From Advenella sp. S44 (GTDB lineage Bacteria > Pseudomonadota > Gammaproteobacteria > Burkholderiales > Burkholderiaceae_B), in contig NZ_NEXS01000003.1 in assembly GCF_002810445.1 (NCBI RefSeq), positions 1,543,173 to 1,607,172 on the forward strand: a stretch of DNA of 64,000 bases. Reading direction: 5' to 3'. Below, one piece after another: positions 26,931 through 35,352 of the stretch. The notes beneath the pieces were generated by a model. That model was given only the letters and a program-made list of their open reading frames with translations. It made no database searches and was not told the origin of the DNA. Positions within the stretch are counted from its first letter, which is position 1. The number at the start of each line of letters is the position of its first letter. A program made the position numbers and the translations under genes.

Positions 26931-27611
26931 ATGCTTGAAATTACGATACGCCAGCGCACCCGGGCCATTAGTGCAGCGCTGGTCAATGCTTTTGCAGCCA
27001 TACCGGTTGCCAATATCAGCGATGTGATGCAGCGGCTGACCGCCGGCGGGCCGTCATTGCGGCCCATGCATGCGGGCGGTGTTTTGTCCGGACCGGCCTT
27101 TACGGTCAAGTCAAGACCGGGCGATAACCTATTTGTGCACAAAGCGATAGCGATGGCCGAACCTGGCGATGTGATTGTAGTCGATGCCGGCGGTGATCTC
27201 ACAAATGCAATTATTGGCGAATTGATGGTGCTTACGGCAAGTCGCAAGGGTATTGCCGGAATGGTCATCAACGGCGCAATTCGGGATCTGGACGCCATCG
27301 GCCAGGGTTCCTTTCCGGTTTATGCAGCCGGCGTAACCCATCGGGGTCCGTATAAAAATGGACCCGGCCAGATCAATACCGCCATCAGTCTGGGTGGCAT
27401 GATCATCGAGCCGGGTGATCTCATCGTGGGCGATGCCGACGGCTTGCTTTGCGTACCTTACGAGCAAGCCGACGATATTTTGAAATGGGCAAGCGATAAA
27501 AATGCGCTTGAGGCAGGCATGATCCGGGATATCAATAACGATAGTCTGGATACCAGCTGGATTGACGTCGAGTTGGCAAAGCTTGGCTATGCATCAACAG
27601 ATGCCGACTGA
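26931..27611 (+). CDS. RraA-family protein (oxaloacetate decarboxylase / CHA-HMG aldolase type)
   Basis: 226 residues of the RraA/dimethylmenaquinone-methyltransferase-like fold. This fold covers class II 4-carboxy-4-hydroxy-2-oxoadipate or 4-hydroxy-4-methyl-2-oxoglutarate aldolases and RNase E inhibitors. The metal/substrate loop is visible as GMVINGAIRDLDAI (about 105-118), where the aldolase-type Arg and Asp are kept, and as GDLIVGDADGLLCVP near 163-177. In this setting (LysR, hydroxyacid dehydrogenase, Bug receptor, hydroxyacid oxidase) an aldolase or decarboxylase acting on a hydroxy/oxo-acid is more likely than RNase regulation. The ATG follows GAGGAGACACTC. Confidence 0.85.
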   Translation: MLEITIRQRTRAISAALVNAFAAIPVANISDVMQRLTAGGPSLRPMHAGGVLSGPAFTVKSRPGDNLFVHKAIAMAEPGDVIVVDAGGDLTNAIIGELMVLTASRKGIAGMVINGAIRDLDAIGQGSFPVYAAGVTHRGPYKNGPGQINTAISLGGMIIEPGDLIVGDADGLLCVPYEQADDILKWASDKNALEAGMIRDINNDSLDTSWIDVELAKLGYASTDAD

Positions 27612-27623
27612 TCGGGAAGTAAT

Positions 27624-28613
27624 ATGAACGAAAAAGTATGTGTCGTGCGTACCAATCTGTGGATTGATCCGGTTTTTGACCAGTTGATTACAGGCGACGA
27701 TAGAATCGAACTGAAAATCCTGGACATCAATGCCACGCCACAGCAGTGGTACGAGACTTTGAAACACGCTCACTATTATCATGTTTCTGCAGCCAAGGAC
27801 GAGCTGCCGCCCGGATTGTTTGTATCACAAACACTGCTGGCGCAATGCCCGAAACTGAAGGCAGTGTCATCATCGGGCGCCGGCTATGACACCATTGACG
27901 TCGCTGCCTGCGAAGCGAGAAATATCACGGTCGTTAACCAGGCCGGCGGCAATGCGAACTCGGTCGCGGAAATGGCGCTAGGCCTGCTGCTGGCGGTATC
28001 GCGCCGGATCGTGGAATCGGATCGCACCTTGATCGCCCAAAAAGCAAGTAGCAGGGAAGCTTTGATGGGGCATGAAGTTGCAGGCAAGATATTGGGTCTG
28101 GTCGGGCTTGGCCATATTGGCAGTCGTTTTGCACAGATCGCCGCCGGATTGGGGATGAAGGTGCTGGCGTATGATCCGTATCTGTCGTCGCAGGACATCA
28201 GCTTGCGAAAGGCTTCGCCGGTGTCGCTGCAAGCGCTGCTGGCGCAGTCTGATATTGTCTCGCTGCATTGCCCGCTAGATAATGACACCCGTGATATGTT
28301 CAATGCGGACACATTCGGGGCAATGAAGCCTGGTGCCATTTTTATTTCCACTGCTCGTGGCGGAATCCATAACGAAGAAGATCTGTACGCGGCGCTGCGA
28401 AGCAGCCATCTTGCCGGTGCGGGCCTGGATGTGTGGCGCCAGGAACCGCCGTGCCCGGATAACCCATTGCTTGGTCATCCTTGCGTCGTTTCGACATTTC
28501 ACACTGCCGGGGTATCCCATGAAGGGCGACACAATGTTGCCCGCATGGCTGCAGAACAGATACTTCTAATGATCGACGGCAAGCGGCCACCGCATGTAGT
28601 CCATTCCCGGTGA
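27624..28613 (+). CDS. D-isomer-specific 2-hydroxyacid dehydrogenase
   Basis: An NAD(P)-dependent dehydrogenase of 329 residues. The Rossmann motif GLVGLGHIGSRFAQ (about 157-170) and the catalytic Arg/Glu/His set in STARGG, DVWRQEPP and STFHTAGVS are visible, together with the GAGYDTID substrate loop near 91-98. It reduces a 2-oxoacid or oxidises a D-2-hydroxyacid. It is the second gene of the operon starting at 26931 (12-base gap). The substrate is unknown; the downstream FMN oxidase would act on the L-hydroxyacid series, so the pair could interconvert the two via the oxoacid. Confidence 0.9.
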   Translation: MNEKVCVVRTNLWIDPVFDQLITGDDRIELKILDINATPQQWYETLKHAHYYHVSAAKDELPPGLFVSQTLLAQCPKLKAVSSSGAGYDTIDVAACEARNITVVNQAGGNANSVAEMALGLLLAVSRRIVESDRTLIAQKASSREALMGHEVAGKILGLVGLGHIGSRFAQIAAGLGMKVLAYDPYLSSQDISLRKASPVSLQALLAQSDIVSLHCPLDNDTRDMFNADTFGAMKPGAIFISTARGGIHNEEDLYAALRSSHLAGAGLDVWRQEPPCPDNPLLGHPCVVSTFHTAGVSHEGRHNVARMAAEQILLMIDGKRPPHVVHSR

Positions 28614-28694
28614 TATCAAAACCGGGGTTATAGGTCGCCGGAGCAAGGCCACCCGCCCATTTATCCATTTGCATACTGATAACGGAGACGAACT

Positions 28695-29669
28695 ATGAAA
28701 TATACATTGACACGCGCGCTTGCGGCTGCGGCCATGGTTGTTGGGGCGGCCCAGGCCAATGCCCAGTATCCCGAGCACGCCATCAGCATGGTAGTATCGT
28801 ACGCGCCCGGAGGCGGCACTGATCTGGTCGCGCGTGCGATTGCGCCTTACATACAAAAGTATCTCGGAGAAGGCGCCAATATTGTGGTATTGAACCGCCC
28901 TGGTGCCGGTGGCGCCATTGGCTTTTCGGAAATAAAGCGTGCCAAACCCGACGGCTATACCATCGGGTTTGTGAATACACCGAACATGCTCACGATTCCC
29001 ATTGAACGAAAAGCCAACTATCACTGGCACGATTTTGATCTGATCGGCAACCTGATCGATGACCCCGATGGATTTGCCGTTAGCGACAAAGGAGATATCA
29101 AAACGCTTAAGGATCTTGAAAAATATGCCAAGGACCATCCGGGGCAGGTGACTGTTGGAACCACAGGCGTCGGTTCGGATGACCATCTGGCCATGATGAA
29201 ATTTGAAAAACTGACCGGAACGAAATTGAATCATGTTCCCTTCAAAGGGGCAGGTGAGGTTCGCAATGCCATACAAAGCGGACAGATCATGCTGGCCGCC
29301 ATGAACGTTGGCGAAGTGCTCGCCTATCAGAAGGGCGGGACAGATATTCGATTGCTCGGAACCATGAGCCAGGAACGCAGTACGCTGGCGCCAGATGTGC
29401 CGACTTTCAAGGAGCAGGGGTACGATGTCATCATGGCTTCACTAAGAGGCATTGCCGCGCCCAAAGGGTTACCTGAGGACATCGCGGCAAAACTGCGGCA
29501 GGCCGTACAGAAAGCATCTGCCGATCCCGAGTTCATTGCCAAAGCGAAAACCATGTTTGTGCCGCTGCGCTATATGGACGACAAGACTTATCATGATGAG
29601 CTTGTGCAGGCCGAAAGTGAATTCAAGGATTTATGGCAAGCGAGCCCGTGGTCCGAAAAATCACAATAA
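28695..29669 (+). CDS. Bug/TctC periplasmic solute receptor
   Basis: 324 residues. The signal peptide ends near residue 23 (AQANA-QYPEHAI), followed by VVSYAPGGGTDLVAR, RPGAGGAIGFSE, AKPDGYTIGF and HVPFKGAGEVRNA. It probably captures the substrate of the surrounding catabolic operon. The ATG follows CGGAGACG. There is no partner TctA/TctB gene in the window. Confidence 0.93.
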   Translation: MKYTLTRALAAAAMVVGAAQANAQYPEHAISMVVSYAPGGGTDLVARAIAPYIQKYLGEGANIVVLNRPGAGGAIGFSEIKRAKPDGYTIGFVNTPNMLTIPIERKANYHWHDFDLIGNLIDDPDGFAVSDKGDIKTLKDLEKYAKDHPGQVTVGTTGVGSDDHLAMMKFEKLTGTKLNHVPFKGAGEVRNAIQSGQIMLAAMNVGEVLAYQKGGTDIRLLGTMSQERSTLAPDVPTFKEQGYDVIMASLRGIAAPKGLPEDIAAKLRQAVQKASADPEFIAKAKTMFVPLRYMDDKTYHDELVQAESEFKDLWQASPWSEKSQ

Positions 29670-29684
29670 TCAGCGGAGACAGTG

Positions 29685-30842
29685 ATGGCACGAATCGATC
29701 AGGCACTTTGCCTGGATGACTTTGAGGCGATGGCGCAGCGGCATTTGCCCCGACCCATTTTCGAATATATACGCGGTGGGGTCGAGACAAACGCGTCAGT
29801 GGACGACAACCGTCGTGCTTTTCAGGATTACGCATTCATTCCGCGGGCTCTGGTGGATGTATCGAGCATCGATACATCGGTTTCCCTGCTTGGCAAGCAA
29901 TACCGGTCGCCGGTGGGCATTGCGCCCATGGGCCTGAGCGCGCTCTCGTCGTACAGGGGAGACTTGGTGCTGGCACAGGCTGGCGGCCAGGCCGGCATTC
30001 CCGTGATCATGAGCGGCTCATCGCTTATTCGTCTGGAGGAAGTGGCCACAAGTTCGCCTGGAACCTGGTTCCAGGCCTACCTGCCAGGCGATGTGCAGGA
30101 AATTTCAAAGCTGGTAGATCGCGTCGCCCAGGCCGGTTTCACGACACTTGTCATCACTGTAGACACGCCCGTCGCCGCAAACCGGGAAAACAATATTCGC
30201 GCCGGGTTCACCACACCGTTGCGACCATCCGCGCGTCTTTTACTTGACGGGCTGACGCACCCACGCTGGGTCTGCAATACCTTCTTGAGAACCTGCGTCA
30301 GACATGGGATGCCACACTTTGAAAATAACTATGCGACCCGTGGCGCGCCCATTCTTTCCAGAAACGTGTTGCGCGATTACTCCGACCGCGGTCATATCAG
30401 CTGGAATCACCTGCGTGCAATCAGAAAACAATGGAAAGGAGCATTGGTAATCAAGGGCATCCTTCGCAAGGCTGATGCGGTTACGGCCATCGAGACCGGC
30501 GCCGATGCCATTATTGTATCCAACCACGGCGGCCGCCAGCTGGACGGCAGTATTTCACCCTTGCGGGTTCTGCCTGAGATTGCCGATATCGCAGGCGATA
30601 TCCCCGTCATGCTCGATAGCGGCATACGCCGCGGAACAGATGTGCTCAAGGCGCTGGCATTGGGTGCACGGTGTGTTTTTGTGGGTCGCCCTTTTGGTTA
30701 TGCGACAGCAACTGGTGGCCGAAAAGGAGCCGACAGGGCCATTAATTTAATCACAAGCGAAATAACGCGGGATCTCGGCCTGCTTGGCGTCACGCGCTTG
30801 CAGGATTTGTCTGCCGATGTGATTCGAAAGATACATGACTAA
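29685..30842 (+). CDS. FMN-dependent alpha-hydroxy-acid oxidase/dehydrogenase
   Basis: 385 residues, LldD/glycolate oxidase family TIM barrel, oxidising an L-2-hydroxyacid to the 2-oxoacid. Visible features are PRPIFEYIRGG at the N terminus, SPVGIAPMGLSAL, the catalytic SNHGGRQLDG (about 277-286) and the phosphate-binding DSGIRRGTDVLKALALGA and GRPFGYA. ATG 29685 is preferred over the adjacent in-frame GTG 29682 because of GGAG spacing. It is the fourth gene of the operon. Specificity (lactate, mandelate, glycolate or other) cannot be read from the sequence. Confidence 0.9.
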   Translation: MARIDQALCLDDFEAMAQRHLPRPIFEYIRGGVETNASVDDNRRAFQDYAFIPRALVDVSSIDTSVSLLGKQYRSPVGIAPMGLSALSSYRGDLVLAQAGGQAGIPVIMSGSSLIRLEEVATSSPGTWFQAYLPGDVQEISKLVDRVAQAGFTTLVITVDTPVAANRENNIRAGFTTPLRPSARLLLDGLTHPRWVCNTFLRTCVRHGMPHFENNYATRGAPILSRNVLRDYSDRGHISWNHLRAIRKQWKGALVIKGILRKADAVTAIETGADAIIVSNHGGRQLDGSISPLRVLPEIADIAGDIPVMLDSGIRRGTDVLKALALGARCVFVGRPFGYATATGGRKGADRAINLITSEITRDLGLLGVTRLQDLSADVIRKIHD

Positions 30843-30915
30843 TCGCTAGCGAGTGCCGTTGTGCTTGACATCCCTTTGAGGCGGGCATAGAGTTCAATTT
30901 TCAGAGGAGACAAAA

Positions 30916-32238
30916 ATGATATCACAAATGAAATTTCCGCAGTTGGGCCGGTTGTGTCTGGGTGTTGGCACTGCGTTCGCAATGAGCGTCTCATGTGCCC
31001 AGGCTCAGGATGTAAAGGCAACATTGACTTCGCTATACGAGGCCAAGCCAGTCAAGGACGTGATAGCATCACTCAAAACGGACCATGACAGAACGATTGA
31101 CGAGCTGCGTACCATCACCGAGATCGAAGCGCCGCCATTTAAAGAGAAGACCCGCGCAGAATATGTCTTGAAACGGTTCAAGGAAGTTGGGCTGACCGAC
31201 GCGGCACTCGATTCCGTGGGCAATGTGATTGGCATTCGCAAAGGCACCGGCAATGGCCCGACATTGGTGGTTTCCGCGCACCTTGATACCGTCTTTCCTG
31301 AGGGAACCGACGTCAAAGTCAAAGAGCAGGACGGCAAACTGTTCGCGCCCGGAATCGCTGACGACACGCGTGGTCTCGCCGTTATTATTTCCTGGATAAA
31401 GGCCTTGAATGATCACAAAGTGGAAACCGTGGGCGATATCATGTTTGTCGCCAATGTGGGCGAAGAGGGCCTGGGAAACCTGCTTGGAATGAAAACGCTG
31501 TTCAAGGAACATAAAAATATCGACGGCATGATAGGCATCGAACCGGGCGAGGGTGACAAGGTCCTGACACAGGGCACTGGCAGCCATCGCTACGAGGTAT
31601 CGTTCACAGGCCCTGGAGGCCACAGTTTTGGCGCTTTCGGCAACGTACCCAGTGCCATCCATGCGATGGGCCGCGCCATTGGCCATATCGGTGACGTGCA
31701 GGTTCCTGCCGACCCCAAAACAACGTTCACGGTCGGCACTGTCAGCGGCGGCACATCCGTCAATACGATTGCCGGCGATGCAAAAATGGCAGTTGACATT
31801 CGTTCCAATGAAACGAAATCGCTTCTTGAAGCCGAAAAAAATATCATGGCTGCCATCGAAAAGGGCGTGAACCAGGAAAATGAACGCTGGAGAGCAGAGG
31901 ATAAAATTACATTCGATGCAAAACTAATTGGCGATCGTCCGGCGGGAACAACGCCCACAGACAGCGTGATTGTCTCGGCAGCCCTGCAGTCTATCGCACT
32001 GGCAGGCGGCAAAGGGCAGACGCGGGCCGGCAGCACTGATGCAAACGTGCCTATGAGTCTGAATATCCCTGCTATCATTCTGGGCGCCGGGGGAAAATCC
32101 GGCGGTTCTCATTCCCTGAAAGAATGGTTTGACCCGACTGATGCCTGGAAGGGTTCGCAAATCGGCTTTACTACCGTGTTATCAATGGTCGGTGTCAATG
32201 GGGTCACCGAGCCCTTGCTCAAGCCCGCTGCGAAGTAA
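30916..32238 (+). CDS. Exported M20-family metallohydrolase
   Basis: 440 residues. The signal peptide ends near ACAQA-QDVKA (about residue 31), so the enzyme is periplasmic. M20 zinc ligands are visible in VSAHLDTVFP (His/Asp), GIADDTRG, ANVGEEGLGN (catalytic Glu pair) and GIEPGEGD, with the dimerisation-domain segment GPGGHSFGAFGNVPSAIHAM. It would hydrolyse an amide or peptide bond (peptidase, aminoacylase or carbamoylase type). Placed at the end of the catabolic operon, it may release the transported acid from a conjugate outside the cytoplasm; that is inference. Confidence 0.9.
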   Translation: MISQMKFPQLGRLCLGVGTAFAMSVSCAQAQDVKATLTSLYEAKPVKDVIASLKTDHDRTIDELRTITEIEAPPFKEKTRAEYVLKRFKEVGLTDAALDSVGNVIGIRKGTGNGPTLVVSAHLDTVFPEGTDVKVKEQDGKLFAPGIADDTRGLAVIISWIKALNDHKVETVGDIMFVANVGEEGLGNLLGMKTLFKEHKNIDGMIGIEPGEGDKVLTQGTGSHRYEVSFTGPGGHSFGAFGNVPSAIHAMGRAIGHIGDVQVPADPKTTFTVGTVSGGTSVNTIAGDAKMAVDIRSNETKSLLEAEKNIMAAIEKGVNQENERWRAEDKITFDAKLIGDRPAGTTPTDSVIVSAALQSIALAGGKGQTRAGSTDANVPMSLNIPAIILGAGGKSGGSHSLKEWFDPTDAWKGSQIGFTTVLSMVGVNGVTEPLLKPAAK

Positions 32239-32258
32239 TAGATACACATGGCAATTGT

Positions 32259-32320
32259 CTGTCATGCGGCGACCCGGTCCCGGTTTTTATATCTGGGGAT
32301 AAAGGGTCGCGATATGACAG
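32259..32320. terminator. Large interrupted inverted repeat between convergent genes
   Basis: Three nested stems: CTGTCAT/ATGACAG (32259-32265 with 32314-32320), GCGACCC/GGGTCGC (32269-32275 with 32304-32310) and TCCC/GGGA (32278-32281 with 32296-32299). It lies between the convergent M20 and lactonase genes and probably acts as a terminator in both directions, although no T tract follows. Confidence 0.5.
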
Positions 32321-32368
32321 ATATGCTGCCATGGTTCTTGCGCATTTCTAATACAGGCTGGCGGGTCT

Positions 32369-33244
32369 TTATCCTGCGAACCTGTGTTCAGGCAAGCCGC
32401 GTATTCCCAGACCAGTGATGGCGAACACACTGCCGCCCAACACACTGTCGGTAGGGAAACGTGAAAGTGGCGGTTTAGACATGCAGGTCACATATAAAAT
32501 GTCCAGATCGGGCCCGCCAAATATGACGCTTGTCACATTTTTTACGGGCATGCGAATCGTCCGGTCAATGGATCCGTCCGGACGATAGCGTACAAGATTT
32601 CCTTCATAAACCTGTGCGTTCCATAGGCAGCCTTCCTCATCCACCGTTGATCCGTCAGATGACTTGAAGTTTTCCCCTTGCAGGGTTGTAAATACCCGCT
32701 TATTGGATATGCTGCCGGTTTTCTGATCATAATCATAAGCCCAGATGTCACCACACCAAGTATCTGAAAAATAGAAGGTACGGCCATCAGGACTCCAGCA
32801 TGGGCCATTGGAGACAATGATATTGTCTTCCAGTTTGTGCACGGTCATATCCGGGTCCAGGCGGTATAAAGCCCCATTGGGGCCTTCCTCCAGGCAGTCC
32901 ATACTACCGAATATAAATCTGCCCTGCGCATCGACCTTGCCATCATTAAGGCGGTTATTGAGCAATTCTGGCTCAGGGTCTGAAACCAATTGGACTTCGC
33001 CTGTCTCGAAGTCCAACGTATGAATGCCACGAGCCAGGGAAACAATCGCGCCGCCATTTTTGCGCAATGCCATTGATCCAATTTTTTGGGGTACCTGCCA
33101 GGCGCGAACTTCATCCCCCCTTGCGGTGGCACGAAACACCCGGCCGTCTGCGCTGTCGATCCAGTACAGACGCTGTTCCTGGACATCCCAAAGCGGGCCC
33201 TCGCCCAGCGTCGTCTTGACATCTACAAGTACTTCTATTTTCAT
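32369..33244 (-). CDS. SMP-30/gluconolactonase-family lactonase
   Basis: A six-bladed beta-propeller of 291 residues that would hydrolyse a sugar lactone. Metal-ligand segments are visible: GEGPLWD (Glu, about 14-20), NRLNDGKVDAQGRFIFG (Asn/Asp), VSNGPCWSPDG and SSDGSTVDEEG (Asp). The start is the ATG at 33244, preceded by CAGGAG; an in-frame ATG six codons earlier lacks this. It is first in the same direction as the sugar-type ABC transporter genes, which lie upstream on the same strand, so it probably acts on the transported aldose after oxidation. Confidence 0.9.
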   Translation of the reverse strand: MKIEVLVDVKTTLGEGPLWDVQEQRLYWIDSADGRVFRATARGDEVRAWQVPQKIGSMALRKNGGAIVSLARGIHTLDFETGEVQLVSDPEPELLNNRLNDGKVDAQGRFIFGSMDCLEEGPNGALYRLDPDMTVHKLEDNIIVSNGPCWSPDGRTFYFSDTWCGDIWAYDYDQKTGSISNKRVFTTLQGENFKSSDGSTVDEEGCLWNAQVYEGNLVRYRPDGSIDRTIRMPVKNVTSVIFGGPDLDILYVTCMSKPPLSRFPTDSVLGGSVFAITGLGIRGLPEHRFAG

Positions 33245-33320
33245 GCTGATCTCCTGATGCAAATAAATTGATTGGCTGCGTTATATCCAATGCGTTCCGA
33301 CCCGGATAACTCGCAGTACG

Positions 33321-35351
33321 CTATCTGGCTCGCTCGCGGAGCATCGCAACAGCCCCAAGCAATACAATGCCAAACAGAATAGGGCGCACCGCATAAGGCA
33401 GACCGCTGCCCGCAAGCAGAATCTGCAAAGTGGTCAAGAGCAGTACGCCCGCAAGAATGCCCAGGTAGTGTCCGCGGCCACCAGTAATCAAGCCGCCGCC
33501 CACCACGATGACTGCGATGGAGGGAAGCAGGTAATCATCGCCCATGCCCAGGCTGGCCTGTCCGGAAAAGCCGGTTAACAGGATGCCTGTCACTGCAGCG
33601 CACACCGATGACAGGACATAAACCAGAATAAGCACGCGCCGCGTGGGCACGCCGGACAGATAAGCTGCGTTTAAATTACTGCCTGTCGCGTAAACATGAC
33701 GGCCAAAACGCGTTTTATTTAACAGGAATACAGAGGCGATCACAAATATAAACAGCAGGACAATCACAGGCGTGATACCGGCAACGCGCGCGGTCATGAG
33801 CCAGCTGATCCACGGCGAAGGGAATGCACTGGGTGTGCCGCCTGAATAGAGCAGGGCAATGCCCTGAAGAATTCCGTTGCTCGCCAGTGTGGCAACAATT
33901 GGCGAAATGCCCAGAACAGCCACCATCACCCCGTTACCCAAGCCTATTAGTATTCCGATTAGCAGTATCACCGGCAGTGCATACAGCAATGCTTCATTGG
34001 ACCCTTGAGTCAAGCCGGTAAACAGAATGCCTGACAGCGCAATAGTCCAGGGAATGGACAGATCCAGCCCGCCGGTAAAAACCACTACACCCTGACCCAG
34101 GGCCAGGATAATCAGGAACGTTGACAAGACCAGCATCGAGTTCCAGTATGACCATTCATAGACATTACGCCCCAGCAACATCTGTGTGGCCACAAGCAGG
34201 ATCGCCAGACCGGCGAGTGCAGGCAACGAGATACGCAAATCCTTCTTGTGCTTTTTGAAAAAACTCACGCGACTGTCCGGCAAGCCAGGGCTGTTGCCAC
34301 TGACATCAATGTACGTTGGCTGCGGCTCACGTTGCGATGCGAGGCGCCCCTGGCGCATGGCTTGCCATCGATGCCCGAGCAGTCGGAGAAATTTTCTAAG
34401 TTCAGCGTCTTTGCCGAATCCGCCTATCATGACTGCAATGATCAGCACAATACCCTGGGCGATGGTGGAATAGTAAGCAGAAATATTAAACAGTAGCAGA
34501 ATATTGACAATCAACATGAGGACAAACGCGCCTAGAACGGAGCCAACCGGGCCGCCTTTACCGCCTCCCAAACGCGTACCACCAATAACAATTGCGGCAA
34601 AGACGGAGAGCAACAGCGAATTGCCCACCAGGGGATCGCCGGCGCCGGTTTGCGCACTGAGAAAAAAACCGGCCAGACCGTAGAATGCACCAGCCAGTGT
34701 ATAGGTCAGTAAATAGCTACGCTCCAGCGGAATTCCGACGGCGCGTGCCGCTTCCGGATTGCCGCCGATGGCATACAGATGTAGGCCAAACGGCGTTCTT
34801 TTTATCCAAGCCCATACGAGTAGGGAAAGAAAAATGAGGAACAGTGAAGCAGGAAAAAGTTCTGGCAGCACATCTCCCATCAGATAGGTTCCCAGAGAAG
34901 TGGGAACTGTCCCACCGGGCGAGTTCATAATCAGTAACGTAATTCCCTGAATGATGAACATGGTCGACAGCGTCACGACGATTGGCTGAATCCTTGCATA
35001 AGCAACAAGCGCGCCATTGACAAGCCCACAGGTTGCGCCGATCAGTAATGCCACTGCAAAGGAGGCGGCAAAAGCTGCCGGGGTGCTGTCATCAATAAAG
35101 CCGGCCGCCAAAACAACATTCACAAGCGAAATAATCGCGCCAACGGAAAGATCAAAGCCGCCACTGAGTATCACCAGCGTGCCGCCAAGGGCAGCTAATG
35201 CAAGTGTCGTGCCTCCGCTGGCAAGCAATGACACATCAAAATAACTGAAGCCGGCGCTTGTGGCAACGATGATGGCTAGCAATATCACCAGAACCACGCA
35301 GGCCGTGATCAGATTTCCATATTTGTGCAACAGGGTATATTGCTGATTCAT
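33321..35351 (-). CDS. Fused double permease of a sugar-type ABC transporter
   Basis: 676 residues made of two complete RbsC-like permease domains in tandem (about 1-315 and 365-676), joined by a short polar linker near 325-365. The domain signature occurs twice: SGGFDLSVGAIISL in the first half and TGGLDLSIPWTIALSG in the second. Each half has about eight hydrophobic segments and the conserved SPIVATLASNGILQGIA-type stretch. The usual arrangement is two separate permease chains of about 320-350 residues. The ATG at 35351, preceded by GGGAG, starts 1 base after the ATPase stop. Confidence 0.9.
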   Translation of the reverse strand: MNQQYTLLHKYGNLITACVVLVILLAIIVATSAGFSYFDVSLLASGGTTLALAALGGTLVILSGGFDLSVGAIISLVNVVLAAGFIDDSTPAAFAASFAVALLIGATCGLVNGALVAYARIQPIVVTLSTMFIIQGITLLIMNSPGGTVPTSLGTYLMGDVLPELFPASLFLIFLSLLVWAWIKRTPFGLHLYAIGGNPEAARAVGIPLERSYLLTYTLAGAFYGLAGFFLSAQTGAGDPLVGNSLLLSVFAAIVIGGTRLGGGKGGPVGSVLGAFVLMLIVNILLLFNISAYYSTIAQGIVLIIAVMIGGFGKDAELRKFLRLLGHRWQAMRQGRLASQREPQPTYIDVSGNSPGLPDSRVSFFKKHKKDLRISLPALAGLAILLVATQMLLGRNVYEWSYWNSMLVLSTFLIILALGQGVVVFTGGLDLSIPWTIALSGILFTGLTQGSNEALLYALPVILLIGILIGLGNGVMVAVLGISPIVATLASNGILQGIALLYSGGTPSAFPSPWISWLMTARVAGITPVIVLLFIFVIASVFLLNKTRFGRHVYATGSNLNAAYLSGVPTRRVLILVYVLSSVCAAVTGILLTGFSGQASLGMGDDYLLPSIAVIVVGGGLITGGRGHYLGILAGVLLLTTLQILLAGSGLPYAVRPILFGIVLLGAVAMLRERAR

Positions 35352-35352
35352 T

